The notes under the pieces were generated by a model. It worked only from the letters and a program-made list of their open reading frames with translations. It had not been told where the DNA came from and searched no databases. From assembly GCF_019578655.1 (NCBI RefSeq), contig NC_063263.1, positions 20,831,001 to 20,895,000 on the forward strand: a stretch of 64,000 nt of DNA, read 5' to 3'. The stretch comes from Ricinus communis (lineage: Eukaryota > Streptophyta > Magnoliopsida > Malpighiales > Euphorbiaceae). Of this stretch, positions 47,100 to 57,738 are shown piece after piece. Made by a program: the position numbers and the translations under genes. The stretch's first letter is position 1. Each line of letters begins with the position of its first letter.

Positions 47100-48840
47100 G
47101 TAAATTTTTATGAATATCTACGCTTTCAAATATGCTTCAAATATAAATATCTTTAAAAATAATTAGCTTTATTAATAACTTGAAATATAATTAGTTTTAA
47201 AATTAAATACCTTTAAATATAATAAAATTTATTAACTTGAAAATACTTATTAAAATCCATGAATAAGAATTGAATTTTCTAATCTTTCCTTATCTTTCTC
47301 GGGTAACTCATAATTTACCTTTGGCAATATAGGGTATTGTGATATTTTTCACTTGCCGATTGAATAACTAGATGTCTTTCTTACTACCAGATTCATATAT
47401 TCTTTAATAAATTATTTGACAAGTCTTCTATAAGTTCCTCTATCTTCATAGTCATTCCATATAGAATCAAGGATACCTCATTTATTTGGATAATACAAAC
47501 ATGTTATAAGGGCTTGATATTTTTTCAATGTTTGTCCTTAAACTCCATTTCCAGACAATCTCTTGTATACAATTATTAATTTTTATAATATGATTAACAA
47601 AATGAGTCAAGTCATTATTATTGTCCTCAGTTTCCATTTTATTATTTTATAACATGCTTATTAATTCTTGCACTTTTCTTCGTTGTTCACTACTACGTAT
47701 ATCTATAGGAACTCGAATAACCCTACCATAATTTTTTGTATCAATAATATAAATATAAGTAATAACAAAACAAAAAATTAAACAAAGAAATAAATAAATT
47801 ATTAAAGAAAATCTAAACTAAATATTAATAATTGCAGCAAATAAAAACTTCAGCTTACACATAATTCTAATATAATTTACGCTATGATAATCCATTTTAA
47901 TATAATGTCTAAATTTTTAAATTGTTAATTTTACTATACAATTTTTAAACACAAATTAAACTAGTCATTTAAATACCATATTAAATATCAAATATAACAA
48001 CATAATATTTAGAAAGTAACTAAAAAATTATATAAATTTTCAAATTAAAAATTCATACCTTATATGATGATTTTCTTTAGAACTAACCAAGACCTGCAAA
48101 AATTATAAATATCAATTATACTTACGTAATTTCTTATTCAATTATATAAAAAAATTATTATAATAATAACATGCTAAAAATTAATTAAAAAATTCTAAAA
48201 AAAATTTAAATTTCATCATACTTATTCATAATTTCTTACTCATTTATATCTAAATATTATTACAAAAGATCATACATTTAAATTTAACTGTAAACATTAT
48301 ATATTTCATTATACGGACAAAATATTCATATTCAAATATTATTATATAATATTATAGAAAAAATAATGCAATAATAATTATCATTATAAAGTTTCAATAT
48401 TATTAAAATATTATTAAAAGATATTCTAAAAAACTATTTAAAAGTATAATACTACATTTTTTAATATTCCATTTTATAAATACGTTACTTATAATCTATG
48501 ATCTTGATCTAGAATTTTCTGTCAAAAAAAATTTATATACAAAAAATTTCACATTTTTTTTATGTTTGATGTATTAATTATATATTTTCATATTTTCTTG
48601 AATTTCAACTTCTCATAAATTTTCTTTAATCAATAAAAGTCTTATCTTAATTAATTACGACCCATTTTTTCTTACAAAGTTATTTTTTAAAATGTTTTGC
48701 GCTATTTGGAAATACAAAAATATTATATACAAATTAATTATTACTGCTTTGTTATTATACTTATGAAATTTCCTTTTCATACATAATTGTTTCCTCATTT
48801 ATACAACTACACCATGTTTCTAACTTATCACCTAAATCAT
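47100..48840. other. Probable decayed interior or flank of the MULE
   Basis: No complete domain is visible. A minus-strand piece at about 47740-47640 (NYGRVIRVPIDIRSSEQRR) is protein-like but unidentified. From 47750 to 48820 the sequence is almost pure A/T. Confidence 0.35.
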
Positions 48841-50566
48841 TGTAATACTTGTAAATTTTTAAATTTTAATTTCATTATTTTTTAGGGTAATGTTATAAAT
48901 TAATATTTTTGTGAGTAATTGAGCACTGTCTAGTTTAATATTATCCAATAATTTTAATATATTGATTTTAAATGAATTTTAAATATAGTTTTGTGATTTT
49001 AAGTTAGTGAGTCCATTTTATTTATATTAGCCTTATTTAAAATACTTATTTTCTATTTAACTTGGATTTAGTCTACATTAATTATTAATTATCTCCTTAT
49101 TTTGTATAATCGTCATTATTATTATTGTCATAAATCCAAGCTAGTGTTCAATTGTTGGGATATTAAATTAAGGGTATATGTATATATGTATACGGGGAGA
49201 TGTTAATTTAGCAAGTCTTTTTAAGGGGGACCTAAACATAATTTTCTATTGGAAAAATTGCAAAAGAGCCCTTGTGCACATTTCCCTTCTTCTTCTTCCT
49301 CTCCCTCCCTTGCTGTCGATTTCTCCTCCTCCCTACCTTAATTTTTGCCGCCTGTATCTCCATCAAATCGTCAAAACTTCCTTCTCCCCATTCCCTTATG
49401 TCTGCGTCCTCCTTCTCCTTTTTCTTATTTTCTTCTTCTTCGGCGTCGAGCTTGAGTAGAAAGTTGCTCCTCCTCGCCGCCGCTATTAGTGCATCCTCTT
49501 GCCACCATTTTCCTCCAAATCTGAAAATGGATTTGCATTCCCCGTCCTCTGAAACCTAAGGATAGTCCCTCCTCGTTCTCTTTCCTCCGCCGACAGCCTT
49601 AATGAAGCCTCACTGGAGCAACGCCTTTTCAGCCATGATCTAGCATTTTTTAACAAGAGCTAGGCTGTGATTTTAGTGTTTTCAGACTCCTTACATATCA
49701 AGCTTCACGTAGAAACTTCCGGATTCGAATTTCGACGCTGTTGCTATACCGGCTTTTGGATTCCGGTATTTTTCATACACGCAGAAGTTTAAATTTTTGG
49801 ACACGGTAAAATTATTTGGACCTTAAAAATTATCTAAGAATTTTATAAGATATTAGCTCCATTAATTGTTGAGTATAAATAATTAATTTAATTTAATTTA
49901 ATTTAATTAATTGTTAGTTTAATTATAAATATCATAAATTTATTTCTATGATTAATTATTATTTGGTTTGGAGATAATCGTGGCTATGAATAATTAATTT
50001 AGATACAAGCAAATTATTTGTGAGTTGGTTGTGAAATAAAAATCTATGTTGGACTGTTAATTAATATATGTGATATGAGTTGTGTCGCAGAGTCAGAAAA
50101 AATAATGCAGCTTTGGTGGCCCGACTCCTGATAAATAATTGATGAATATTAGAAGTGTTTCTAGCAGGTTCTACACCCGTTATATGGGGATAAATGTCGG
50201 TGTTTTAGAGGAGGTTCTGTCAAATTTTTGATAAAATTTTCAAATCGGGATCAATCGATATTTTTAGACAGTCTAAATCTAGGAGTCTAGGCCTATAATT
50301 AAATCTAAATTATTTTATTAATTTAATTATTTTCATAAATAGATAATTTATCGGTTGTGCCAGCTCCACCGGAGGCATAGGAGTAGTTAGAGGAAACTCG
50401 ATAGAACTGTGAGTTAAAGTTATATAATCTACTGTATGTGTCATATTTGATATTAAATACAAATTTTACTTGATTAATAAATATTATCATGTTAATATTA
50501 GTATTATTACATTTTATTTTTATTCTTTTTAATATTATCATTATTATTATTACTTATTTGTCATTA

Positions 50567-50615
<49 letters not shown>

Positions 50616-51377
50616 AACATTACATTATTAATTTATGATCGTTATAACTGATGTTATTTAACTTTAGTATTTATTGTTGGATTGAATAATATTATATATG
50701 TTTATGTATCATGTAATTTTAATTTTGTTGATGCTAAATTGAAACCTGGTTCAAGATGAGACAACAGTAGAACATGCCACCTGATGAGTTGTATCAGGAT
50801 CGTATACACACTGGTAAAAATCAGAGACAGGTAATAGATAAATATTCGATGATGTATCTGGTCGAGCATAGCTCTCTAGGCTTATAGGATCTTGATTTGC
50901 TGGAGAAAGGTCCATGTCCGAGTGTTGCTCTCTAGGCGCCGACTGTAATTGGTATTTAAGTGACTAGATTGGATTTAAAGACCCTAGTCAAGTTTTGCTC
51001 TTTGGGTATCAGTTTTATTAGAATAAGAGAACCGAAAGGCTGATAGAATTGGAGGTTTAGGATTCTGCTAGGGTACTTGTCCCGTATATATTAAAAATTG
51101 TATTTTCTAAACTATGATATGATATGTATTTATCATTATGTGATATTCTACATTATTAAATAATTGTTTTATATACATGGTTGCTTTTAAACATACTCTT
51201 TGATTTTAACTTATTCTCGAGACTAATAGTTTCAATTATTTATTTTTCAAGTGACAACTAGGTCTTCCACAGTTTCTCTTTTTGAACAGCCCGACTCTTT
51301 TCTTTCTCGGGCTTAACGTAATTGTTTTTCTTGTATTCTTAATTATTTAAATTTCTAGATACTTTGCAATATTTACA
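48841..51377 (+). mobile_element. Long LTR (solo), related to the one at 42575-44501, plus orientation
   Basis: It begins TGTAATACTTG and ends at a TTTACA near 51377. Clear blocks match the minus-strand LTR at 42575-44501 at about 50150-50300 and 50330-50470. It contains a pyrimidine-rich run at about 49280-49320 and an ATT microsatellite at about 50567-50613. A word near GCTCTCTAGG occurs three times, at 50871, 50927 and 50997 (last copy GCTCTTTGGG). The 5 bp before it are ATCAT and after it ATCAG, a target duplication with one change. The right end is my best guess. Confidence 0.55.
50567..50613. repeat. (ATT)n microsatellite
   Basis: Uninterrupted ATT triplets inside the plus-orientation LTR. 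Confidence 0.9.
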
Positions 51378-52649
51378 ATCAGACTTAATATTCTAATCGG
51401 CATGATAATTAACCTGATAATGTATTAATTTTATTATTGTTGATGAACGAGTAGAAATTCTATTGTATTTATGGACGAGTATTAGTAGACATAGTATTTG
51501 ATATATTAAATAAAATTATAATTTAATTAAGTTGATGATTTGTCAGATTTACTACCAATTTTAATAGCTTTAAATTTATCCATTTTTTAATGCCGGTCAC
51601 AAACCCACAGAACGGATTGTGCATGAAGCTTATCACCTAAATCATGTTCTCTATCTTCTAATTTGTTGTCAGATGGATATACGAGGATGAAGACAACCCA
51701 AAATCTACAAGAGGATCCAGTTTACACTGTGATACTAGATATGAGTGGTATGTGTCTCGTGTCTGAGAACTGGATTCTTCGCTAAAAGCATTATCATCCA
51801 TTATTAGCTTCCATCTAATGACCAATTTATTTTCTTTAGACCAAACAAAAAATTATTTATAAATAAGATTTTTTTTATCCGAATCTGGTGTCGTAAAAAA
51901 ACACGATTCTTATTATTATATTATTAGTTTTATATATACTTTTTTTTAAACATGAAACTAGGATTTCATTAAAAGAAAACAATATCACAAGAGATAAAAA
52001 AATTACAAGAATTAATATTATATAAATTCTAATACAATAATATAATAAATAATATTACCATTACAAAAAAAATAAACAATAACACACATATTATAAAACT
52101 AGAACAAAATGTAAAAGATCATATAACAATAATAATATATAATAAACAGAAATTTATAGTTATTATTATAAAAATTATAAAATTACAGTAAAATGTAAAA
52201 AATTTTATAAATGACATATTATATAATACACACAAAAATTAACATATTAAATAATATCAAAAAACTTACAGATATAACTCAGTTTATATGATGATTTCTT
52301 ATACAACTTCAATAATATTTATAAAATTATAAATATTATCATATAATAATATATTAGAAATTTTAAAATAAAAAAAAATATAAACATTAACAAAAATATT
52401 ATATTTACATTAAGTAAAAAGTATAAAAGTATTCTTCAAATCCACCAAAGAAAAAAAAGAAAGAAAAAGAAAAAGAATATAATAGTTCACCACCAAAAGG
52501 AAAAAATAAATGAAAATATTTTTGTTGTTGACTAAAGAAAGAAAGAAAAATAGAGAAGAAGAAGGAAAGAAAGAAGAAAATAAAAGAAACTGAAAGAAAG
52601 AAAGAAAAATGGGAAGAGTGAATCAATTTTTTGAAAAAAAGAAGTAAAA
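51378..52649. other. AT-rich stretch, purine-rich toward the right
   Basis: No gene is recognised. 52430-52650 is a run of A and G (GAAAG repeats), whose reverse strand gives a low-complexity Phe/Ser ORF (52722-52405) that I do not accept. Confidence 0.45.
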
Positions 52650-52672
52650 GCAGGGCAACTATGTATACTAAA

Positions 52673-52968
52673 TGTTGGAAAAGGAAGAAAGTGAGAAACT
52701 CAAAAGGACTCAGAGGCTGCACAAGCTAGGTTGCTTGTGCAGACCTATCATCACAGTCCTCAGGGTAAAAAGGAGCAACCTTTCCAGCTTTGCAGGAAAG
52801 GTCACTTCAACCCATACCCATAACAGAAAGAGCTGTTAGGCAACCGTTAGAGTAGTTTTCTCAATACAACAAATCTTGTATATATATCAAACAGCTTCAT
52901 GTAAAGAACTCAAAATTTTTATCATATATACAAATTACACAACATTCTTCATTGTTCCATTATTCATA
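52673..52968 (+). repeat. 5' LTR of the copia element
   Basis: Begins TGTTGGAAAAGG and ends CATA, where the 3' copy has CACA, so its last CA is mutated. A TATATATA stretch at about 52873-52881 is a likely TATA box. Confidence 0.95.
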
Positions 52969-52979
52969 TGGTATCAGAG
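52969..52979 (+). promoter_or_regulatory. Primer-binding site of the copia element
   Basis: TGGTATCAGAG directly follows the 5' LTR and matches the initiator tRNA-Met 3' end. Confidence 0.95.
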
Positions 52980-53030
52980 TTGGTTTAACCTGTGCTCATC
53001 ACTTACCTAAAAATCTCTTCTCAATCAGCC

Positions 53031-54677
53031 ATGTCTCAAAATGACAGGTTAACCAACATCACACTCAAGGGAAACTCAAATTATTCCGAATGGTCAAAAA
53101 CAGTGTTTTTTGCCCTCAGTGGCAGAAAAAAACTAGGGTATATCACAGGGACAAAGCAAAAGCCGAAGCCTCAAAGATCAGAAGCACCAACAGAAGAAGA
53201 GATCGAAAAATTAGAGGAGTGGCAGACATCTGACCATTTGGTCATGTCAATGCTCACAAACACTATAGAACCTCAAATTTCTCGTCTCTGCGTCTTAATG
53301 GAATCGTCAAAAATAATTTGGGACAAAATGCAGAGCCTTTATGGTCATCAACACAATTTTGCTCACATATTCAGATTAAAACAAGAGTTATCCCAAATCA
53401 ATCAAGGAACAAAAAGCTCAACTCAATACGCAACAGAGATACTTACAAGGTGGGAAGAGTTGTAGAATTATCTTCCGCCTTCAAACGACCCAAATGAAAT
53501 TCAAAAAAGATCAGAACAGGATCTTGTTTACACTTACCTTGGAGGTCTGGACTCAAGCTATGAAAGCTTGAGATCACAGATCCTCCTTGCAACGGACCTT
53601 CCGAAGATCGATGAGGTAATCGCTAGTGTCCAACGTGAAGAAACACGAAGAAATACCATGAACCCTCCTTCGAATCTCAGTGACAACCACGCCTACGCCT
53701 CCCGAAGAGACTTGTCCCGACAACGAGGAGGACATGGCCTCATCGCTCGGTGTGACCACTGCTAAAGGCAGGGTCACTCCCGCGATGGATGCTAGTTTCT
53801 CTACCCGCACATGAGACCATCTCGGAGGGGAGGAAAAGGCGTTGGTGCTGGCAACTTAAGGCGAGGGGGGAGAGAAGAAAAGAGAGGAACCCGAAGCCTT
53901 CATGCTGAAAGTGAGAGCCGAAAATGCAACATAGCAAATGAGGGACTAGGGTTAAGAAAAGAGGGAAAAGAGGAAATTTATATGGGGTCTGAATGGCTCT
54001 CCACCCGACCCGACACTCAACCCGAGCTATTGACCCGGCGGCATGATGACCCGACCCAGATGGAGACCGGCCCGACTGGCTTTCAAGCCCACTCTACTAG
54101 GTCCGGCCCATCTCAGTTGGGACAACAAATGGGCCAACAGGCTCATCCAACAGGCCCTGCAGCCCGACAGACCCAGCAGCATAGTCATGCCCATCCAACA
54201 GCCCAGGCCCTGCAGTTCAACCAAGCCCACCCAACAGAAATTCTGGCCCAGCTTCAAGCCTTGGTTCAGCAACCCCATGGGTTTGGGTCCTCCCAGCCTG
54301 ATGGGACAGGTTCGGTTCAAACCATTTTAAATTCAGTTCAAAAAAATATTAATTCTTGTCATCAAGCCTGGATTATTGACTCTAGAGCAACAGATCATAT
54401 GACTTGGGATTCTACAAAATTACACAACATTAATTCTCTAAGGAATCCCCAGCATGTGACAATTGCCAATGGAAATAAAGTCAAAATCCAAGGATATGGC
54501 ACCACAAAATTATTTCACTCCAATATTCATGATATTTTATTTTTACCTGACTTTAAATCTAATCTCTTATCTGTTGGCAAAATTACTCGTGACTTAAACT
54601 GTAATGTTATTTTCTCACCATCTTCGGTCATTTTCAGGATCGAATCTCCGGGAAGACGATTGGTGAAGGTCAATTAG
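53031..54677 (+). pseudogene. copia gag and protease
   Basis: The frame starts at ATG 53031 (MSQNDRLTNITLKG). The copia gag domain (UBN2 type) runs to about 53650 with YSEWSKTVFFALSG, VMSMLTNTIEPQIS and YGHQHNFAHIFRLKQEL. A TAG stop interrupts it at 53463-53465. The zinc knuckle (about 53751-53792) reads CDHC, stop, RQGHSRDGC, so a TAA replaces the first residue of the CX2CX4HX4C spacer. A further stop follows the last Cys. Then comes a 140-residue Gln/His/Pro-rich linker (about 53990-54330). The protease reads WIIDSRATDHM at 54372-54404, with Arg instead of Gly in the DSG active site (GGA to AGA at 54384). All pieces share one frame. Confidence 0.9.
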
Positions 54678-57430
54678 CCAATAGTCTTTACTATCTGCAT
54701 AACGCCCCCAAGGCCTATTTTGTGTCCGCTAATTCTTCCCAAGCTATGTTAATGCACCAAAGGTTTGGGCATCCTTCTGACATTGTTTTAAATAAATTAC
54801 TTTGTTCAAGTTTCAATTCTAGCAATTACGATGTATGTAAATTTTCAAAACATACGCGTCTACCTTTTTCCTTGTCATCAAGTGTATCTGAAAACGCATT
54901 TGATTTAATTCATTCGGATGTTTGGGGACCTGCCCCCGTTACTGCCTATAATCATTTTCGCTATTTTGTCACCTTTTTTTATTATTACTCTCGTACCACC
55001 TGGATATATTTATTAAAAGGCAAAAATGAAGTTTTCTCTCGTTTTCAAGATTTTTTCAATTTCATCAAAAATCAATATAATGCACAATTAAAAAATTTTC
55101 GCTCCGATAATGGTACGGAGTATGTAAATCAAAATTTTTCCACCTTTTTTAAACATCATGGCATCATACATCAAACCACTTGTGTTAACACACCCGAGCA
55201 AAATGGCGTTTTTGAATGTAAAAATAGACATCTTCTCAATGTCATTCGTACTCTCCTTTTTCAAAATAACGTCCCTTCTGCATTTTGGTCGGATTCCCTC
55301 TTAACTGTCGCTTATCTCATAAATCGTTTACCCTCTGTCATACTAAAAAATATGAGCCCCCTAGAGATTCTCAAAGGCCAAAAAATAGACTTTGGCCACC
55401 TTAGGGTATTTGGTTGTACCTGCTATATGCATGTCAAACGCCAACATAAACTCGATAAAAGTTCTGTCAAAACTCTCTTCTTAGGATATTCCTCAACTCA
55501 AAAAGGGTACAAATGTTATGACCCCTTGACTCACAAAACCTATGTTTCTCGTGACGTCACCTTTGTCGAGACTAACCCCTACTTCACTAGTCCTATCAGT
55601 GTTGACTTCCCTCACGAACCCTGCCAGTCTTTATTTCCGCTTAACTCTGATTTACCTCTTAGCAGCTCTGATCAAGATCATCAGCTTCAGGGGGAGTCCC
55701 CTCCTGTCTCAAGGCTGCTTCCTTCAGGGGAAGAAACTCAACCTCAAGAAGACGAAGAAATTGCCTTGAGAAGATCCACTCGTCAATCCAGACCGCCTGT
55801 AAAATTTAGAGACTATGTGTCTCATACGGTAACATATCCAATTCAGAAGTTCATTTGCTATAATGTCTTATCTAACCAATATCGCAACTATCTTTGCCAG
55901 ATTTCAAACCACACTGAACCCACTAATTTCTACGAAGCCAATATCGGCCCTAAATGGTGTAAGGCTATGGAAAAAGAACTCATTGCCCTAGAAAAAAATA
56001 ATACCTGGAGTATTGTTCCTCTTCCTCACAATAAAAAACCCGTAGAATGCAAATGGATATACAAGATCAAGTACAATAGTGATGGAACCATTGAGCGATA
56101 CAAGGCCAGACTCGTAGCTCGAGGCTTCACTCAAACCTATGGAGTGGACTATCAAGAGACATTTACCCCAGTGGCCAAAATGAATACAGTAAGAATCCTT
56201 CTCCCAATAGCAATCAACCATGGATGGAATCTATTCCAAATGGATATCAAGAACGCCTTCCTACAAGGCAACTTAGATGAGGAAGTTTACATGAGTCTTC
56301 CTCCTGGACACAAGTCAACCTCAGATACTACCCGGGTATGTAAGCTAAAGAAGGCTATCTATGGCCTAAAACAGTCCCCGAGAGCATGGTATGCCAAACT
56401 CAGTCATTTTCTATTAAGCATTAACTTCAGTAAGTGTGAATCTGGTTCTTCTATGTTTGTGAAAAACACTCACAATCACATTATTGTTATTTTGGTGTAT
56501 GTTGATGATATCATAATAACAGGGAATGATAATCAAGGGATAGAAAATGTCAAACAAAGTCTAAAAAAGGAATTCAACATCAAAGATCTTAGTCAACTGT
56601 CATACTTCTTAGGCATAGAAATGGCAAAATCTAGTAAAGGCTTATTCCTATCTCAAAGGAAATATACCCTTGATCTTTTGAAAGAAATTGGAAAAATAGG
56701 TCCTAAACCTGCTACCACTCCTATGGAAACTAAAATTAAATTTAATTTAGAAAATGGAGAACCCTTAGCAAACATAGGGCATTATCAGCGTTTAGTAGAA
56801 AAACTTATTTATCTTACTGTCACTAGGCCTGACATTTCTTTTGCAGTTAGTATGGTGAGCCAATTCATGCATGCTCCTGGCACCAACCACCTAGAAGCTA
56901 TAGATCGGATTCTCAGATATCTCAAAGGAACTCCCGGGCAAGAAATCTGGATGAAGAAGAACAATACTTCTAATATAGTTGGTTTCTCTGACGCAGATTA
57001 GGCTAGAAGCTGTGACAGGAAGTCTACAACAGGGTACTGTGTCTTTGTAGGAGGTAACTTGGTAACTTGGAAAAGTAAAAAACAAAGCATAGTGGCCAGA
57101 TCAAGCGCTGAAGCTGAATATCGTGCAATGGCATCTACTGCAAGCGAACTTATTTGGATCAAACAAGTCCTCAGAGATATGAAAATTGAAAGTAAAGAAC
57201 CAATGCAAATGCACTGCGATAACCAAGCTGCTCGACACATAGCATCAAATCCAGTATTCCACGAACGTACTAAACATATTGAAGTTGACTGTCACTTCAT
57301 CAGGGAAAAGGTTCAAAAGGAGAAATTGAGACTCCTTATGTCAGAAGTCAAGATCAATTGGCAGACATATTCACTAAGGCTCTGGACAAGCAAAATCATC
57401 ATTCAATCAACTTATTCGAACCCACCTTGA
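54660..57430 (+). pseudogene. copia integrase, reverse transcriptase and RNase H
   Basis: After a one-base shift near 54635 the frame is open for about 775 codons to TAG at 56999-57001. Integrase: the zinc-binding start FGHPSD with only one of the CxxC cysteines (YDVC); the core HSDVWGP, FRSDNGTEY and EQNGVFECKNRH keep Asp, Asp and Glu. Reverse transcriptase: ECKWIYKIKYNSDGTIERYK, MDIKNAFLQGNLDEEVYM and an intact YVDD box at 56498-56509. RNase H: FSDAD, stop, then DRKSTTGYCVFVGG, ARSSAEAEYRAM and HCDNQAARHIASNP. The tail, with ADIFTKAL, lies in another frame from about 57345. RT itself looks undamaged. Confidence 0.92.
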
Positions 57431-57437
57431 GGGGGAG
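57428..57437 (+). promoter_or_regulatory. Polypurine tract of the copia element
   Basis: GAGGGGGAG directly before TGTTGG of the 3' LTR. Confidence 0.85.
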
Positions 57438-57733
57438 TGTTGGAAAAGGAAAAAAGTCAGAAACTCAAAAGGACTCAGAGGCTGCACAAGCTAGGTTGCT
57501 TGTGCAGACCTATCATCACAGTCCTCAGGGTAAAAAGGAGCAACCTTTCCAGCTTTGCAGGAAAGGTCACTTCAACCCATACTCATAACAGAAAGAGCTG
57601 TTAGGCAACCGTTAGAGTAGTTTTCTCAATACAATAAATCTTGTATATATATCAAACAGCTTCATGTAAAGTAATCAGAATTTTTATCATATATACAAAT
57701 TACACAACATTCTTCATTGTTCCATTGTTCACA
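57438..57733 (+). repeat. 3' LTR of the copia element
   Basis: Same length as the 5' LTR. It ends CACA and is followed by the CTAAA target duplication. Confidence 0.95.
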
Positions 57734-57738
57734 CTAAA

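Larger units (their letters stand above)
52673..57733 (+). mobile_element. Ty1/copia retrotransposon, full length, recently inserted but inactive
   Basis: 5061-bp element with 296-bp LTRs and a perfect 5-bp target duplication CTAAA (52668-52672 and 57734-57738). Domains follow the copia order: gag, protease, integrase, reverse transcriptase, RNase H. The primer-binding site lies directly after the 5' LTR and a polypurine tract directly before the 3' LTR. The LTRs differ at 9 of 296 positions by my count (about 97% identical), so insertion is recent compared with the gypsy elements. Gag has two stops, the frame shifts near 54635, RNase H has a stop at 56999-57001 and the frame shifts again near 57345. 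Confidence 0.95.

Noticed and set aside
52405..52722. 105-residue Phe/Ser ORF that could look like a membrane protein
   Set aside because: Reverse strand of GAAAG-rich DNA; composition alone creates it.
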